Positions 34,951 through 46,729 of a stretch of DNA of 64,000 bases are shown here, one piece after another (positions within the stretch are counted from its first letter, which is position 1; every line of letters begins with the position of its first letter). Source of the DNA: Dipteronia dyeriana (Eukaryota > Streptophyta > Magnoliopsida > Sapindales > Sapindaceae); NCBI GenBank assembly GCA_032871835.1, contig CM065297.1, positions 72,155,253 to 72,219,252 of the forward strand. Reading direction: 5' to 3'. A model generated the notes under the pieces. The model searched no databases. It worked only from the letters and a program-made list of their open reading frames with translations, and was not told where the DNA came from. The position numbers and the translations under genes were made by a program.

Positions 34951-36200
34951 CTTATAGGCCATCAACATACAAAGCATTGGACAAAGAAGGTAATCCGGGA
35001 ATGGAAATGGTTCCCTTTCCTTTGACCTTCTTTTTTGATCCATCACCAAAGGTGACATTTCCTCCCTTCTCCATCATAGGAGTCTCAAAGAAACTCTTAT
35101 TTCCAGTCATGTGCCTAGAGCACCCACTATCCAAATACCAAAAATCACATGAATGAGCTTTCAAGGAAATTTGTGGAACATGGCAAATGTGTTCATCCTT
35201 TCTAATCCACCTAGATGCAGTATTTTTCTTCCTAGTGGTTAATGATACATGGGCTCTAAATGTCATAGGATCATGCAAAGGTGTTCCACTCTTCCTAGTG
35301 ACATGCATCATGGCTCTAGGTTTCTTAGGATCATGCATCATGGATCTAGATGTCCTAGGATCATTCTTCGTGGCTCTAGCCATTTTATTTTCTATTATGC
35401 TTTCAATCCTACACAATTTGATATATCTAAAGCAATTTGGTCTAATGTGACCATCAATACAACAAAAATGACATGTAGGTAAGAAGTTAGGAATTACACC
35501 ATATCCTTGAGGATGCATTGGAGCCTTCCCATGTCTTTGTGGTTGTCTTGCTTGTTGTTGAGGAGCTTTCCTTCTTTGTTGTTGAGCAAGACTTGATTGC
35601 TTCCTTGGTTGATCTTGCATGATAGGTGCTTTCCCTTTGTGAGCTTTTGGTTGAGGGAGGTTAACTTGAGGAGCCCTTGTAGGATGAACTTGAGGAGCCC
35701 TTGTAGGATGAACTTGAGGTGGGCTTCTTGGTGCCACATTCACTTGAGCACTTTTTGAACACTCTCCTAGATCAATCTTCTTCCTAGGAGTTTGATGAGG
35801 AGAGGACCCATTGAAGTTCATGCTTCTTACAAAAATGGTCTTGCTTGGAGTGGAGGACATCTTGTCATCTTCAAACCCAAGCCCATTCTTATCACTTGGC
35901 CTCTTTCCTACATCTAGCATGTGGTCAAGTTTCTTGGTGCTAGAGTTCATCTTGGCTAACAACTCTATAGCATCTTCAAGCTCTTTCTTCAACCCTTTTT
36001 CACTCTTCTTAGATCTTTCCAACTCTTCATTTAGTTGGTCAACTTGAGTTGAGAGATCTAGATTTTCTTTTTTTAATCTCTTGATCTCATTCTTGTTCTT
36101 TAATCTTGAGCTCTCAAACTTGGCCATGTAGTCCTTGAGATCCATCATATCCACACTTCCATTTGTGGTTTGTGATGAAGATCCATCATCACTTTAATAG
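34951..36200 (-). pseudogene. B Gag C-terminal part and protease
   Basis: An open stretch of 400 codons. The N-terminal part is a Lys/Glu-rich coiled coil (residues about 10-75), followed by a basic Gln/Pro-rich region with a tandem QVHPTRAP repeat. A CCHC knuckle CHFCCIDGHIRPNC is near residue 230. The protease motif FWYLDSGCSRHM is near residue 345. It ends at YVDGL where a TAA replaces a Gln codon before ANLISISHL. Coiled-coil Gag tails and this second knuckle are also seen in element F. Confidence 0.92.
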
Positions 36201-37260
36201 TCTCCCTCTTGACTATCATTCTATTCTTCACTAGAATCTTTGCTCCTAAGAGAGGATGTAAATGCTATGAAGTTAGCCATGAGTTCTTCATCATCCAAAG
36301 ACTCATCTCCTTCATTAGAGTCATCACTTTCACTCCATGTGGCATCCATCACTTTTCTTCTTGTTTTTGTGAATTGCACATTCCGGGGCAAAGAGACATA
36401 TTCAACCACATTGATAGCATTGGACTCCTTTCTTCTCGTTCTTCTCTTGCCTAGGCTTAAACTTCTTGAAGAGAGTCTTTTTCTTCAAGTGTTGACCCTT
36501 GGATCCAAAGCCTTTCTTCTCGGACTTGTAGAATTTCTTAAACTTCCTCATTAGCAAGGCCATCTCTTCATCCGAGTCATCACCTTCCTCCTTCTCAACT
36601 TTGGAGGCTTTTAAAGCAATATCTTTTTCCTTCTTTGATGGTGTGGGGTTAGGACATTTCCTAGATTCATATGCTAGAAGCCCCCTTATCACTTCATTTG
36701 GCTTCATGTCCATGTAACCACTATTTTCTTCCAAATTCGTCACCTTAGACTCAAACCTATAGGGTAGAGATCCCACAATCTTCAGCTTGATCTTTCTATC
36801 CGAATAAGGATCACCAAGTCGATGACTTTGGTTCATAATGTCCATCAACCTTATTTCAAAATCATTGAAGCACTCGTTCTCATTCATCTTGAGCAATTCG
36901 AATTGCGTTTGGAGAACTTGAAGCTTTAATTCCTTAACCATGTCAGTTCCCTCATGTGTAACTTCTAGGATGTCCCATACTTCCTTAGCTATCCTAGTGT
37001 TTTGAACCAACTTGTATAGGTTATCATCCAGTGCAAAAAGGATGGCATGTATTGCCTTCCTATTCCACTTTAAAGCCTCAAACTCTTGTGCATTCCACTG
37101 AGCCTTTGGTTTGAGTACATCATCTCCTCCATCTGCAGAAGTCATCATGGGTGGAGTGTAGCCATCTTCAACCGCCATCCATGCCCTGTCATGAATTTGG
37201 CATATGTACGACACCATCTTGCATTTCCAAGAGGCATAATTCAACCCGGTGAGGAGTGGA
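36201..37260 (-). pseudogene. B Gag N-terminal (capsid-like) part
   Basis: 36402-37244 carries NYASWKCKM, VWDILEVTHEGTDMVKELKLQ and ENECFNDFEIRLMDIMNQ, the usual plant copia Gag pattern. It runs into a zinc knuckle start CYQCG and is stopped there by TGA; 36221-36409 continues in another frame. The true start lies slightly upstream: RPPLLTG-like residues precede the first ATG of the frame, and an ATG farther up is out of frame, which hints at an early frameshift. Gag forms the particle. Confidence 0.9.
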
Positions 37261-37413
37261 GGTCTAGTGCTAGAAGTTCACTCATTGCCACTGTTTCCAC
37301 TTATTGTGTTTATGAATGAATGATATGAATGCAAGTGTATGAATGGTCAATACAAACAAACAAAATGCAACACACACCAAAATGAGCGAGGATCACCTAT
37401 GTATGTCTAGGAA

Positions 37414-37428
37414 CCTGCTCTGATACCA
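37414..37428 (-). promoter_or_regulatory. B primer binding site
   Basis: The minus strand reads TGGTATCAGAGCAGG, complementary to initiator Met tRNA, two bases from the LTR edge at 37431. About 150 bp of leader separate it from gag. Confidence 0.93.
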
Positions 37429-37430
37429 AT

Positions 37431-39012
37431 TGAAACAAATAATATGGTGTGTAATATTATTCTAGAGGGGGGTGAATAGATTTTAATGAACTTTTACCCA
37501 ATTTTCATTAAGAGTCAAGTTGACAAAAATACCCCTATCCAGTTATAAAGATACCACAAGTGCAATAAATACGGAAATAGTAAAAACAATTCAGAAATAC
37601 GTGGAAACACACCAAATAGGAAAAACCACGGGCTGATGAGTGCGCCACAATAGAACCTCGAATCAACTAATGATAAAGGAATTACAATCTAATCCCAGTT
37701 TAATCCTTCACCACTACCTAATCTTGGTATAAGTGAACCTAGTTCATCATGCTTGTGCTTTAAGCTACCTACTCCCGGAAACAACACAAGTCTTACTTCT
37801 CAATGAAGAGATAAAGTGTCCTAAATGAATATATGATGATATTCAATGAACAAACAAGGCTAGGAAACCCTCTATGCTTATCTAGGATAATGAGATGACA
37901 ATTAATGCAATCTTAGATATCAAGTGCTAAATGACATGTTCAAATAGCCTAGCTAAACATAGATAAATCAATCCTATGAGGCTATCACAATACAACACTC
38001 AATCATGTCATCACAACAATCTCTAATTTGTATCTGAAAATATTCTAAGAGAATACAATTAATTAAATAGATGGTTTAGTAAGCAAAACACTTAACTTGT
38101 AAGAAGATAGTGAAGAACTTACCAAACAAGATGTGATGAAGCAGCCCTATCCATTGAAACACTCTAAATGAACTTAGATGATGCAAGATGAAGATTTAAT
38201 GCTCATGGGAATGCTTTGAGTGATTAAAAATGAGTTTTTGGAATTGTTTTTCCTTTGAAATGTGTTCTAAGGAAGAAATGTGATATTCTAAACTCATACA
38301 CGACCTTAAGGCATTGAGTTATATATATATATATAAGATCCAATTAAAGTGAGGTCGTTTTGGAAAAAATGTTCCAGCTTTCTTTACGTGCGCTGGTCGA
38401 GCAGCGTACCACCAGCGCATAACCTATTTTTAAAATAGGCGCTGGTCGAGTGGCGCATCCTAGTAGCGCAACACAAGTGCAGATTCTCTGGGAAGTTTAC
38501 GCTGGTGAGGCTGCGCTAGACGAGTAGCGCACCACCAACGCACGCCCACATTTTTCAACTAAGCACGGGTGCAGCAGCTCAGCTCAGCGGCGTATGACTA
38601 GGGGTGGTCCATTGTGAAAGTTACGCTGGTGAGGTGCGCTAGTCGAGTAGCGCACCACCAGCGCAAGACCTATTTTTTTTTAACACTCAAAAGCACAAAA
38701 GCAATAAGTTCAAGAGTGATGAAATTGCATACTAATTTAATGCCTAGCATGACAAACAACTTTCATAGCAAGATGCAAATAGGTCAACAAGAGTCATGTA
38801 AACTAAAATGCACACAAGAAAACACTCAACAAATAAGATCAAGAGTTATGCATGAATATATGAGTGTGTGCAATTATCTCTTCAAAGTAAGTAAGCACAA
38901 GAATTTTACCTTTGATGCTTCTCCTCTTGAGGTCTTGAGAGCCTAAGCTACCCTTACATGCAATAATGTGGTTGTTCACGAAATAAGCCAATCAATAAAT
39001 GAGGACTTTTCA
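37431..39012 (-). repeat. B 5' LTR
   Basis: A 1582-bp LTR from TGAAACAAATAATATGG to GAGGACTTTTCA. It matches the LTR at 29234-30806 along its length. GC-rich repeats lie at 38385-38680 and the TATA stretch at about 38318-38336, in U3 order on the minus strand. The frame at 38614-38946 is a shadow. Confidence 0.95.
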
Positions 39013-39430
39013 AAAACAACGGAGAGTGGAGCCTTGATCAAAGATTGTGGAGATAGGGTCCAACGACCTTTATATTACAATAGTCGTCCACTATTCAAGC
39101 CCCAAAAGAACTACCTCCTCCTTGAGAAGCACACTTTTACCCTTGTTACCTCGGTAAGAAAGCTTTGCCTTTATTTTCATGTTCATATTGTGGCAGTAAT
39201 GATCGATCAACCTCTCCGCCAGTTTTTACAGAGGCCAGACATATTGGTAAGGTTATTTTTGTGCACCCTAGAGCTCACACAATTCGATTTGAAATACAAG
39301 ACTAGAACGATGATCAAGGCTCAAGCTTTTACAAAATTTATGGTTGAGTTTTCGGTACTCAAAAGGCAAGAGGTAGAATCCTTGACAAAGGTAGATATAC
39401 CTCAGAAGAAGCCTCCGGAGCTTGATGATT
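39013..39430 (+). pseudogene. C RNase H, continued after element B
   Basis: The RNase H interrupted at 29233 continues here: ESGALIKDCGDRVQRPLYY, then YLLLEKHTFTLVTSVRKL and MIDQPLRQFLQRPDI. The frame stays open to 39504. The match to the same domain in G1 (2393-3000, minus strand) is clear. Confidence 0.9.
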
Positions 39431-39830
39431 TTCGAAAGATTGCAATGCCTAGATTCCCTATACTGATGGGGCTTTCGGACAAGCAGGTAGGGGAGCCAGT
39501 ATAGTTATAATCGACCCAGAGAGGATGAAATGATGCTATTATTTTATGTTTGAGTTTAAGGCTACCAAAAATGAGGCAAAGTACGAAGCACTTCTGGTAG
39601 GAATGAGGGTTGCTATTGAACTTGGGGCCAATTACTTGCATGTGAAGAGTGATTCGTTACTCATTGTAAACCAGGTTACTGGGCTCTACAAAGCTATGGG
39701 TGATAACATGGTTTCCTACCTAAAGTAAGTTCAACAGCTTAGGAATAGGTTCAAGGGATTCAAGATTAAGCAGATCCCCTGACAGCAAAATCACAAAGCA
39801 GTTGTCTTGGTAAAGATAGCTGCCAATTAA
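39431..39830 (+). pseudogene. C second (archaeal-type) RNase H
   Basis: YTDGAFGQAGRGAS near 39459 gives the first acidic motif. 39546-39728 holds FEFKATKNEAKYEALLVGM and SDSLLIVNQVTGLY with the other acidic positions. A frame change lies between the two pieces near 39535. Position and sequence match the second RNase H of G1 and of the Tat lineage. Confidence 0.87.
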
Positions 39831-39979
39831 CAACAGGTGTCCCCCTCCAGGTGATCTCCCAATCGAGCATAACAGCAGGTAAAGAAATTTGCCCAGTTGA
39901 CCGACTGCCCTATTGGATGGATCTGATAGATGCCTACCTCTAAGATGGGAAGCTTCCTGAGGACCTTGACCAAACCTGT

Positions 39980-41126
39980 AAAATCAAAAGGGTTTCTGTC
40001 CAGTATTGCCTGATGGATGGGTACCTTTCCAAGAGGGGTAGGTCCCTCCTTTGCTTTGATGTCTGTATCCCAATGATGCCAGCTGGGCATTAAGAGTGGT
40101 CTATTATGAGGATTGTAGAAATCACATTGGTGGGGAGGCTTTAGCTTATCAGGTACTTCGCATGGGATACTACTAGCCAACTTTTCACCAAGATGTAAAG
40201 ATTTTTGTAAGGTCCGGTTAACCATGCCAGAGGACCTCAAACTTGAACCACCTTCCTCCTGAACAACTATCTTCAATTATTTAACCTTACCCTTTAACCA
40301 TTTACGGGGTCGACCGGATCGATCCGCTTCCCACCGCTTATCGTTGCTATTGATTATTTTACCAAGTGGGTCGAGGCAGGATCTCTCTCTCGAATCTCAA
40401 AGGAAAATACAACTAAGTTCATCAGACCAACGTGGTTTGCAGGTTCGACACTGCTCTTATCATAATCACTGACCTACGCAAATAGTTCAATAATGCTCGA
40501 TTCAGGGACTTTTACGAAGGTTTGGGAATTGATCTCCGATTCAATTTGTTAGTCCACCCGCAGACCAATGGATTGGTTGATGCTACCAATAAGACCATCA
40601 AGAAATTGTTGAAAAGGAAATTGCAATAAAAGAAGGATAAGTGGGTCGAGGAGCTTCCCTAGGTCCTTTGTGCGTATCGAACCATGAAAAGGACAGCCAC
40701 TGGAGAAATACTCAATTCGTTGGTTTTTAGTGTTGAAGCGATCCTTCCCATTAAGCACAAACTGACCTCGTTCAGGTTACAACACTTTGAACCAAAGAGA
40801 AATGAGGTTAAGCTCTGAGCAAAGCTAGACCTTTTAGAGGAAGAGCAAGATCGAGTAGCCGAGAAGGCAGCGGTTTTTCAGAGCAAATCATGAGGTATTT
40901 CAACAAAAGGGTAAAGGTCAGAGGCTTCAAAAAAGATGACCTAGTACTCAGGAAGGTGACCTAAAACACCCGGGTAGGATCAGACAGAATCCTGGGAGCC
41001 AACTGAGAGGAACCATACTTGGTAAAAGTAGTGGTCCGTAGCAGAGCTTACAAGTTGGAAGATAATGATTATCGACCCATCGACCATACCTGTAACACTG
41101 ATCATTTGAAGAAGTTCTACCCTTAG
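39980..41126 (+). pseudogene. C integrase
   Basis: The zinc-binding region (about 40100-40260) has CRNHIGGEALAYQVLRMGYY and CQRTSNLNHLPPEQL, with the second Cys pair damaged. The core shows GVDRIDPLP (about 40310), ITDLRK and LVHPQTNGLVDATN, where the catalytic Glu is replaced by Asp. The C-terminal region is full of shifts and ends HLKKFYP and a TAG at 41124. The minus-strand frames 39827-40276 and 40549-40758 are shadows. No chromodomain follows. Confidence 0.87.
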
Positions 41127-41412
41127 GGAGGGAACTCCTTAGCAGACTATCTCCATTTAGGAATTCAGGAATAATAATTCTTTAAACACAATAATGTACT
41201 CTATTTTAATCATCAATAAAGTCTCTTGGTAAGTTTTCTCCATCCCCGATTGCATTTTATTTTCTCCAGAATGAATTCGCCTTGGTTTTAACAAACCAAG
41301 GAATAACTAGATAGCATTCTTGATGCCTTGGCCGGGCACTACCCCCTGCCAAGAAGAGTCTGACTGTAAGAGCATAGTTGTTATCTAGATCTCGAGACTG
41401 GGATAGTCAAAT
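41127..41412 (+). other. C 3' UTR, cut by element D
   Basis: Contains AATAAAG near 41216 and a single unit of the 98-bp repeat seen at 1-450, here on the plus strand (about 41280-41410, GATGCCTTGGCCGGGCACTA). The end at 41412 is the insertion point of copia D. Confidence 0.75.
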
Positions 41413-42789
41413 TGTTGGGGTTTATGCCCAAAATATGTAATTTGTAAATGGATTTATGAAATAAATAAAAGGAAAAGTTCAATTCATTCTTGTTCTGCTG
41501 TTTATTTTATAACTTGTGTATATATTTAACATCCAAAATTACCGGATGTAATCTCGGACTGTGTATATGAGTGTCATATACAAATGGATACAGTAAGAGA
41601 TGTGCTATAATAAGAGTCCATAGATAGCAAATAAAGTTGGGTACTGCATTTTTGGTTAATCTATAGATGTGGTCCATTCCGTAATGTACGGTGATTCTAT
41701 CCTGAATCATTAACAAGAGATATGGGAATGAATGAACCTTGTATGATGTGATCATATAGGACTGGGCCATGATCTATGTGAATCTCTCACCAAGATCCGT
41801 TTAGCAATGAGATTCATATATATCAACTAATGATGGCTATATGTGGGTGATCTTAATCCTGAGTGTCATATCGACTCCTTCAGGTTAGATCATGGTATTT
41901 GATATACCATGGGTGAGGTCAGATGCAGTTCCTGATCAATATACTCCGCATGTTAGGATTATGGTTTGGCTTGTGGCTGGGAAGGTTTATGCACAATAGT
42001 GGAATCCACTCCTTCTTGTGAGAAGCAGATGGTAGTTCCCTTAAGGTTGATTCAGGGCTTGGACGTTATGAGCAATCTCCTAATTCCGTATGGAAAAAGG
42101 ATTTATTGTCAATTAGAAAATCTACGGTACTTAAAGGATATATGTAATTAGAGGGGTATAACAGATATTATGACCCATCTCTAATTATGAACTACTGTGA
42201 AGGATCGCACCATGTGTAATATCTATACGATGGACATCGAGTTGTATCGGTCTATGTAAAAGCATCTGTAGTTGAGAGAGTATAGCTTCGGGTTTTTAGT
42301 GGAATAACACAAGAGTTAATAATCAATGAATATTAATTAAAGAGTTTAAATAATGATTCCAAGAATTATTGGAGCTCAAAATACTGCAGGTCCATTAGGT
42401 CCCCTTGCTAACCGGATCGATTTAGGTAACAAGGGTCACGGTTAATTAATTGGATTGTCCAATTAATTATGTTATGAATGTGACACGTATTTATTTAGGA
42501 ATTATTTGAAAAATGAGATTATTTAATTAATGAATAATGGTGATTAAATAAATTAATAATGAGATTATTTAATTAATCACTAAATGGAGAGTGTTAGTTG
42601 ATAATTTATTTTATATAGAATAAGATAATGAGATTATTTTATTTTATTAAATTAAATATTTCAAAATGAATATAAAATGTTTAAATTCAAAAATAAATAT
42701 CTAATTATCTTTTTAATTAAAAGATTTGAGATATTTTTTTATTTAAAAGATTTTAAAATCAAATAAAGATATCATTAGTTTTTTAAAGG

Positions 42790-42827
<38 letters not shown>

Positions 42828-43027
42828 TATATATTGTTTATTTGAAAAACGAATAAAGGTGATATCCAACTAAAACACATCAGTTTTGTTATTAAGTGAA
42901 TTTGGGTGTGCGTGGAATGGCTACACCAGATGAACGCAAAACGAAGAGAAAAAACTGATTAGTGGATATTTTGGTGTGCAAGTGTGTGTTTGAATCAAAG
43001 AGAGAAGTCAAAAGATGTACACTATGC

Positions 43028-43068
<41 letters not shown>

Positions 43069-43490
43069 GTGGGGTGCAAGTCGTTGCACTGAAGCATAAA
43101 ATACAAATATATTATTTTTGCTTCAACAACAAGAATGGTTCTAGACAGTTTTCACTTAGAAGAAAAAGTTTCTTCAATTCTCTCTACATCCTCCATTCAA
43201 GTTTCTGAGATCGTGACGCGTCCACATGCATTACGCATTACCAACCCTGGGAGATAGCAATGAGAATCGAGTGGTTCAGACAGGAGCATATCTTAAAGTG
43301 AAGGAGCCACCGAACGTTGGTAAGATTTTCTTCTTCTGATTTTATTGATTACAATTTTCTATGTATACATATTGTATGTATGAGTTCCGAAAATAATTAC
43401 GATCCCAACTTCACTGGTTCTAGATTATGATCTATTTAAAAAAAAATTAAACCTACTTCCACTGCATTACCAGTGAACGGGGTTCCAACA
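41413..43490 (+). repeat. D 5' LTR
   Basis: 2078 bp from TGTTGGGGTTTATGCCC to GGGGTTCCAACA, so the ends form the inverted repeat TGTTGG/CCAACA. It carries TA microsatellites at 42794-42823 and 43031-43066. It is AT-rich without genes. Confidence 0.9.
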
Positions 43491-43492
43491 AT

Positions 43493-43505
43493 TGGCATCA
43501 GAGCC
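43493..43505 (+). promoter_or_regulatory. D primer binding site
   Basis: TGGCATCAGAGCC differs by one base from the initiator Met tRNA PBS and starts two bases after the LTR end. Confidence 0.85.
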
Positions 43506-44982
43506 AAATATTTTTTGGAACTAGAAATTGTTTTCAATGCTCCTGTATGTATGAATGTGTAGGCACCATCTATATGATTGTATGAATATTTATACTTAAA
43601 TTGTTTAATTTAAACATGGTTGATCATAATTTTTTATGGTACTATGGATTTAGGGTTTATGGGTTGTATAAATATTTTTCATTTTTTTTACTGTTATTAT
43701 ATTGTAAATAAATATAATTGTAACATGTAAACGAAAAACTGGAAACATGCGTGATGGCGGTAATGTTCACGCGGGGGGGGGGGGGGAGGTTCTATTCATC
43801 GGCACTGTTCACGGCATTATTCACATAATGTTCATGGCACTATTCATATGGTACTGTTCACATCGTCTTGCACGGTTTCATTGGCAAGTGTTGCGTAATG
43901 CGTTCCGTGCGGATTTCCTGTTTCAGATTCATGTGATGAATCAGAGTGTTGTGAAGAGACTGTAAGGTTTATGAAGATACAAGAAGACCAAGGAATGCCT
44001 TGGGGGATTTTTTTGTAATTTTAGATTCCAATTTTTTTAGGTTAAATAATCCACAGTACCCAGTCAATTCATGTATGTTTTATATTATGTGATGATAAAA
44101 GCATTGTCATGCATATGTATGTCATTTAGATTAGATGTGCCTAAACAAATATATATTATATGTCATACATGGATCATAGTCTGATATTTTATGTATTTTT
44201 TTAATGTTATTAAAATGGGTAAATACATAAATTTCTATGAATAATGAGATTAGTTTTTTAATGGTTAAAAAACTTGGTAATTCTCATTAATATTAATCTT
44301 GTTATTAAAGAGTTTAATAAGTTAGATTAATAGGGTCATTTATTGTAATTAGGATTAATATGATTAATAACCTAATAATAAATAGACCGAATAAAGTGTT
44401 AGAGTTTTAATAGTTAAAACTTGGTAAACACTATCATAATAATCTGACCTTAGTAAAAGGTTTACAAAGGCTTTGATTATTCACTATTAGATTAGATTTT
44501 TAACTGTTTAAAATCATTAAATTTATTAGTTAATTATAATTTTGATTCTATTTAGTTACTGCGCTAGATAACTTGATTAAAATTAGTCGTTTGATCCTGT
44601 AGAGTCTAGGTGCATTAACGGATAATAGAAAACCCTTTTTATAAAATAGTGAGTGGAAGAGGGATATATGAAATAGATATCCAGCAGTCTCCATCATTAG
44701 TTCAACACCATGAGATCCGAGTATGGTTTCGTGACGGCTTCGCTTTCGTCCTCCCTAAGGTGGGTTTCCACAAAGAACAATACCAAGGTTGACTTCCTAA
44801 CGGATATGATTTCTGAGGGTATTTTGGGATTAACCGACCCTAAGGCAGCAATTCTCGAGTTAAGCTCGTGAGATCTGAAATGGTGGGTTACACTCATGAA
44901 AGTCTTGAGTAAGTTTGTTAACTAAAAACCTTATTGCGTAAACGACGATTGAATGATATGGAATAAGAGTTATTCTAGAATA
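43506..44982 (+). other. D leader, left part
   Basis: About 1.5 kb without a supported gene. It holds a 14-base G run (43773-43786), then a cluster of TTCACGG/TTCATGG/TGTTCAC motifs (43795-43870). The minus-strand frame at 44697-44897 and the plus frame at 43747-43965 resemble no known domain. The leader resumes after element E at 52139. Confidence 0.6.
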
Positions 44983-46582
44983 TGATCGGACCAAAATTGT
45001 CATATATTTTGGTCCTCAATTCCATTACCTTTGTCTCGTTTACAAGTGTTTTCGCTTGTCTTATTGCTCGTTTGATGTGTTTTCAAACAATTAGGTACAT
45101 TTCAGAAGACAGAAGTACGAGAATAGGGCAAAAACAGGCCAAAATCGATGAAGAAATGCTCTAGTGTGTAGGTCAATGCTCGGGTCCACAACCCGCACGC
45201 AACCGCTTATTTGTCTGCACAATTGCCAAAAACCGAGAGTTAAAATCGAGCATCAGGGAATTACGCGGGTCACTGCGTAGGTCCTTACCCATGCACGACC
45301 CGCGCATTTGGTGCATCAAACAGCCAAATCAATGACTTTCTGCCCTATTTTGGAAACCTTATAAATATGTCTTGTTCTCATTACGAAAAGAGGAGAGGAT
45401 ATACGAATTTTGGGATCTAAGAATCAATATCTTCTCTCTTCCAAACACTTTCTCTCATCTCTTACCACTAACTTAGGTTTAGGAATCATTTCCCGCAAAA
45501 TCTAACCATCCTCCATCATCATCTACTCAAGGACACTTGAAGATTGGAATTAAAGCTTCAAGAAATGAGGAGTTCTCTTTATTGGGTCTTCTATATTTCT
45601 TTTCTCCTTGTTATTTTATTGTAATTGTCATGAGTAGATAAACATCCCACTAGGGGATTGATGTGAACACTTGTGGATATTGTGCTTTGTAATGAACTCT
45701 ATTTTTGTTCTATTAAATCTATCAATTATGTTTAATTCATTGTTTTAATTGTTTCTCTTATTGGTTTGTCTTTGATTGTACATTTCTCTCTTAGCTAATT
45801 GATTGAGGGAATTAATTGTGTAGTGGACTAGGTATACATCTCTTTGGTCTTCTTAAACTCAAGTGCTTGAGTGGGTGATTGGGTATACATCTACTTAATC
45901 TCCCTAAGCTAAATTGAATGGAAGGGTCAAACAAGAGTACATCCTCAAATGAGACCCGGACTCAATAATCTCCATTTTTAATCTAACCTTGAATGGTTAA
46001 CCTAGTCTATAAATCTAGGTTGGTTGCTTGTGATAGTTTAAGCACCAACATTATACATTTAGGTTGGTGAATTTATAAAGAGACTAGTCCCTTAATTCGA
46101 TAGATGTGTATTCATGAGCAATCACTTGTGAGTGGCCGATACTATACATCTAGATTGGAAACTCATGAGGGAATACAATTGATACTATACATCTAGATTG
46201 GTTGAAACTGATCTTTGTGTATTTGTTTCATGATAGTTCGTACATGTCCATAATTTACTTGTTGAATCATCAATACCTTAGTCTTAACCATCATATTTTA
46301 CTCCCAATGAATAATAACACTAATTGCATTTAGAATAGCTTGCCTAATTTTAGTTTGCATTTTTACAATTAACTTTTCAAAACCAAACCCAATATCATTT
46401 ACATTTTCATGCTTAGCTTTAGTTTCACATTAGTTAACTAGTTTTAGCCATTCGATACCCCTTTCCCTATGGACGATACCCGACTTGCCATTGTACTTGT
46501 TTTGTAAATATTTTAGGCATTGTTGAGGTTTTATAAATATTGTTTGACGATCGTTTTATAACGACTAAAATTAGCTCGATCA
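44983..46582 (+). repeat. E 5' LTR
   Basis: 1600 bp from TGATCGGACC to TTAGCTCGATCA; the ends form the inverted repeat TGATCG/CGATCA. A short motif like TATACATCTAGATTGG recurs about eight times at 45825-46205. It matches the LTR at 50548-52138 closely, with scattered differences. Confidence 0.93.
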
Positions 46583-46585
46583 GAA

Positions 46586-46603
46586 TGGTGTTGCTGCCGG
46601 GGA
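46586..46603 (+). promoter_or_regulatory. E primer binding site
   Basis: TGGTGTTGCTGCCGGGGA starts three bases after the LTR. It resembles the TGGCGCCGTTGCCGGGGA form of Athila-type gypsy elements. Confidence 0.7.
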
Positions 46604-46729
46604 AAGGTGTTAATTCGGTGGCTAATCTTAATTATCTATTTATCTAGTTTAGCATCTTAGTTGTTTTAGTTTTCTTCTGTATCTTTTTTTTTTCTTTTGG
46701 TATTTTTGTTTTTATTTGTTTCAGGTACG

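Larger units (their letters stand above)
29234..39012 (-). mobile_element. B: near-complete Sirevirus-type Ty1/copia element
   Basis: Two LTRs of about 1.57 kb flank an interior with Gag, protease, integrase, RT and RNase H on the minus strand. The perfect 5-bp target duplication AAAAC lies at 29229-29233 and 39013-39017. The Gag with a second C-terminal zinc knuckle, the long stretch after RNase H and the multiple polypurine-like CTCCCCC copies in it fit the Sirevirus group. The interior has only a handful of stops and shifts, so it is one of the youngest elements here. Confidence 0.94.
24343..41412 (+). mobile_element. C: Ty3/gypsy (Tat-type) element split by other elements
   Basis: After removing the inserted solo LTR (24814-25933) and element B (29234-39012), the interior reads gag, protease, RT, RNase H, second RNase H, integrase, 3' UTR on the plus strand. 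Domain order and the second RNase H mark the Tat lineage. Stops are frequent throughout. The 3' UTR is cut by copia D at 41413; the 3' LTR is not seen in this window. Confidence 0.9.

Noticed and set aside
34827..36554. Long plus-strand frames opposite B Gag and protease
   Set aside because: They are antisense shadows of the well-supported minus-strand coding region.
39827..40758. Minus-strand frames of 149 and 69 codons in the C integrase region
   Set aside because: The plus strand here reads as integrase, with the zinc-binding and PQTNGLVDATN motifs; the minus frames are by-products.
44697..44897. A 66-codon minus-strand frame in the D leader
   Set aside because: No match to known domains by eye, wrong strand for D, and no supporting second copy in the window.
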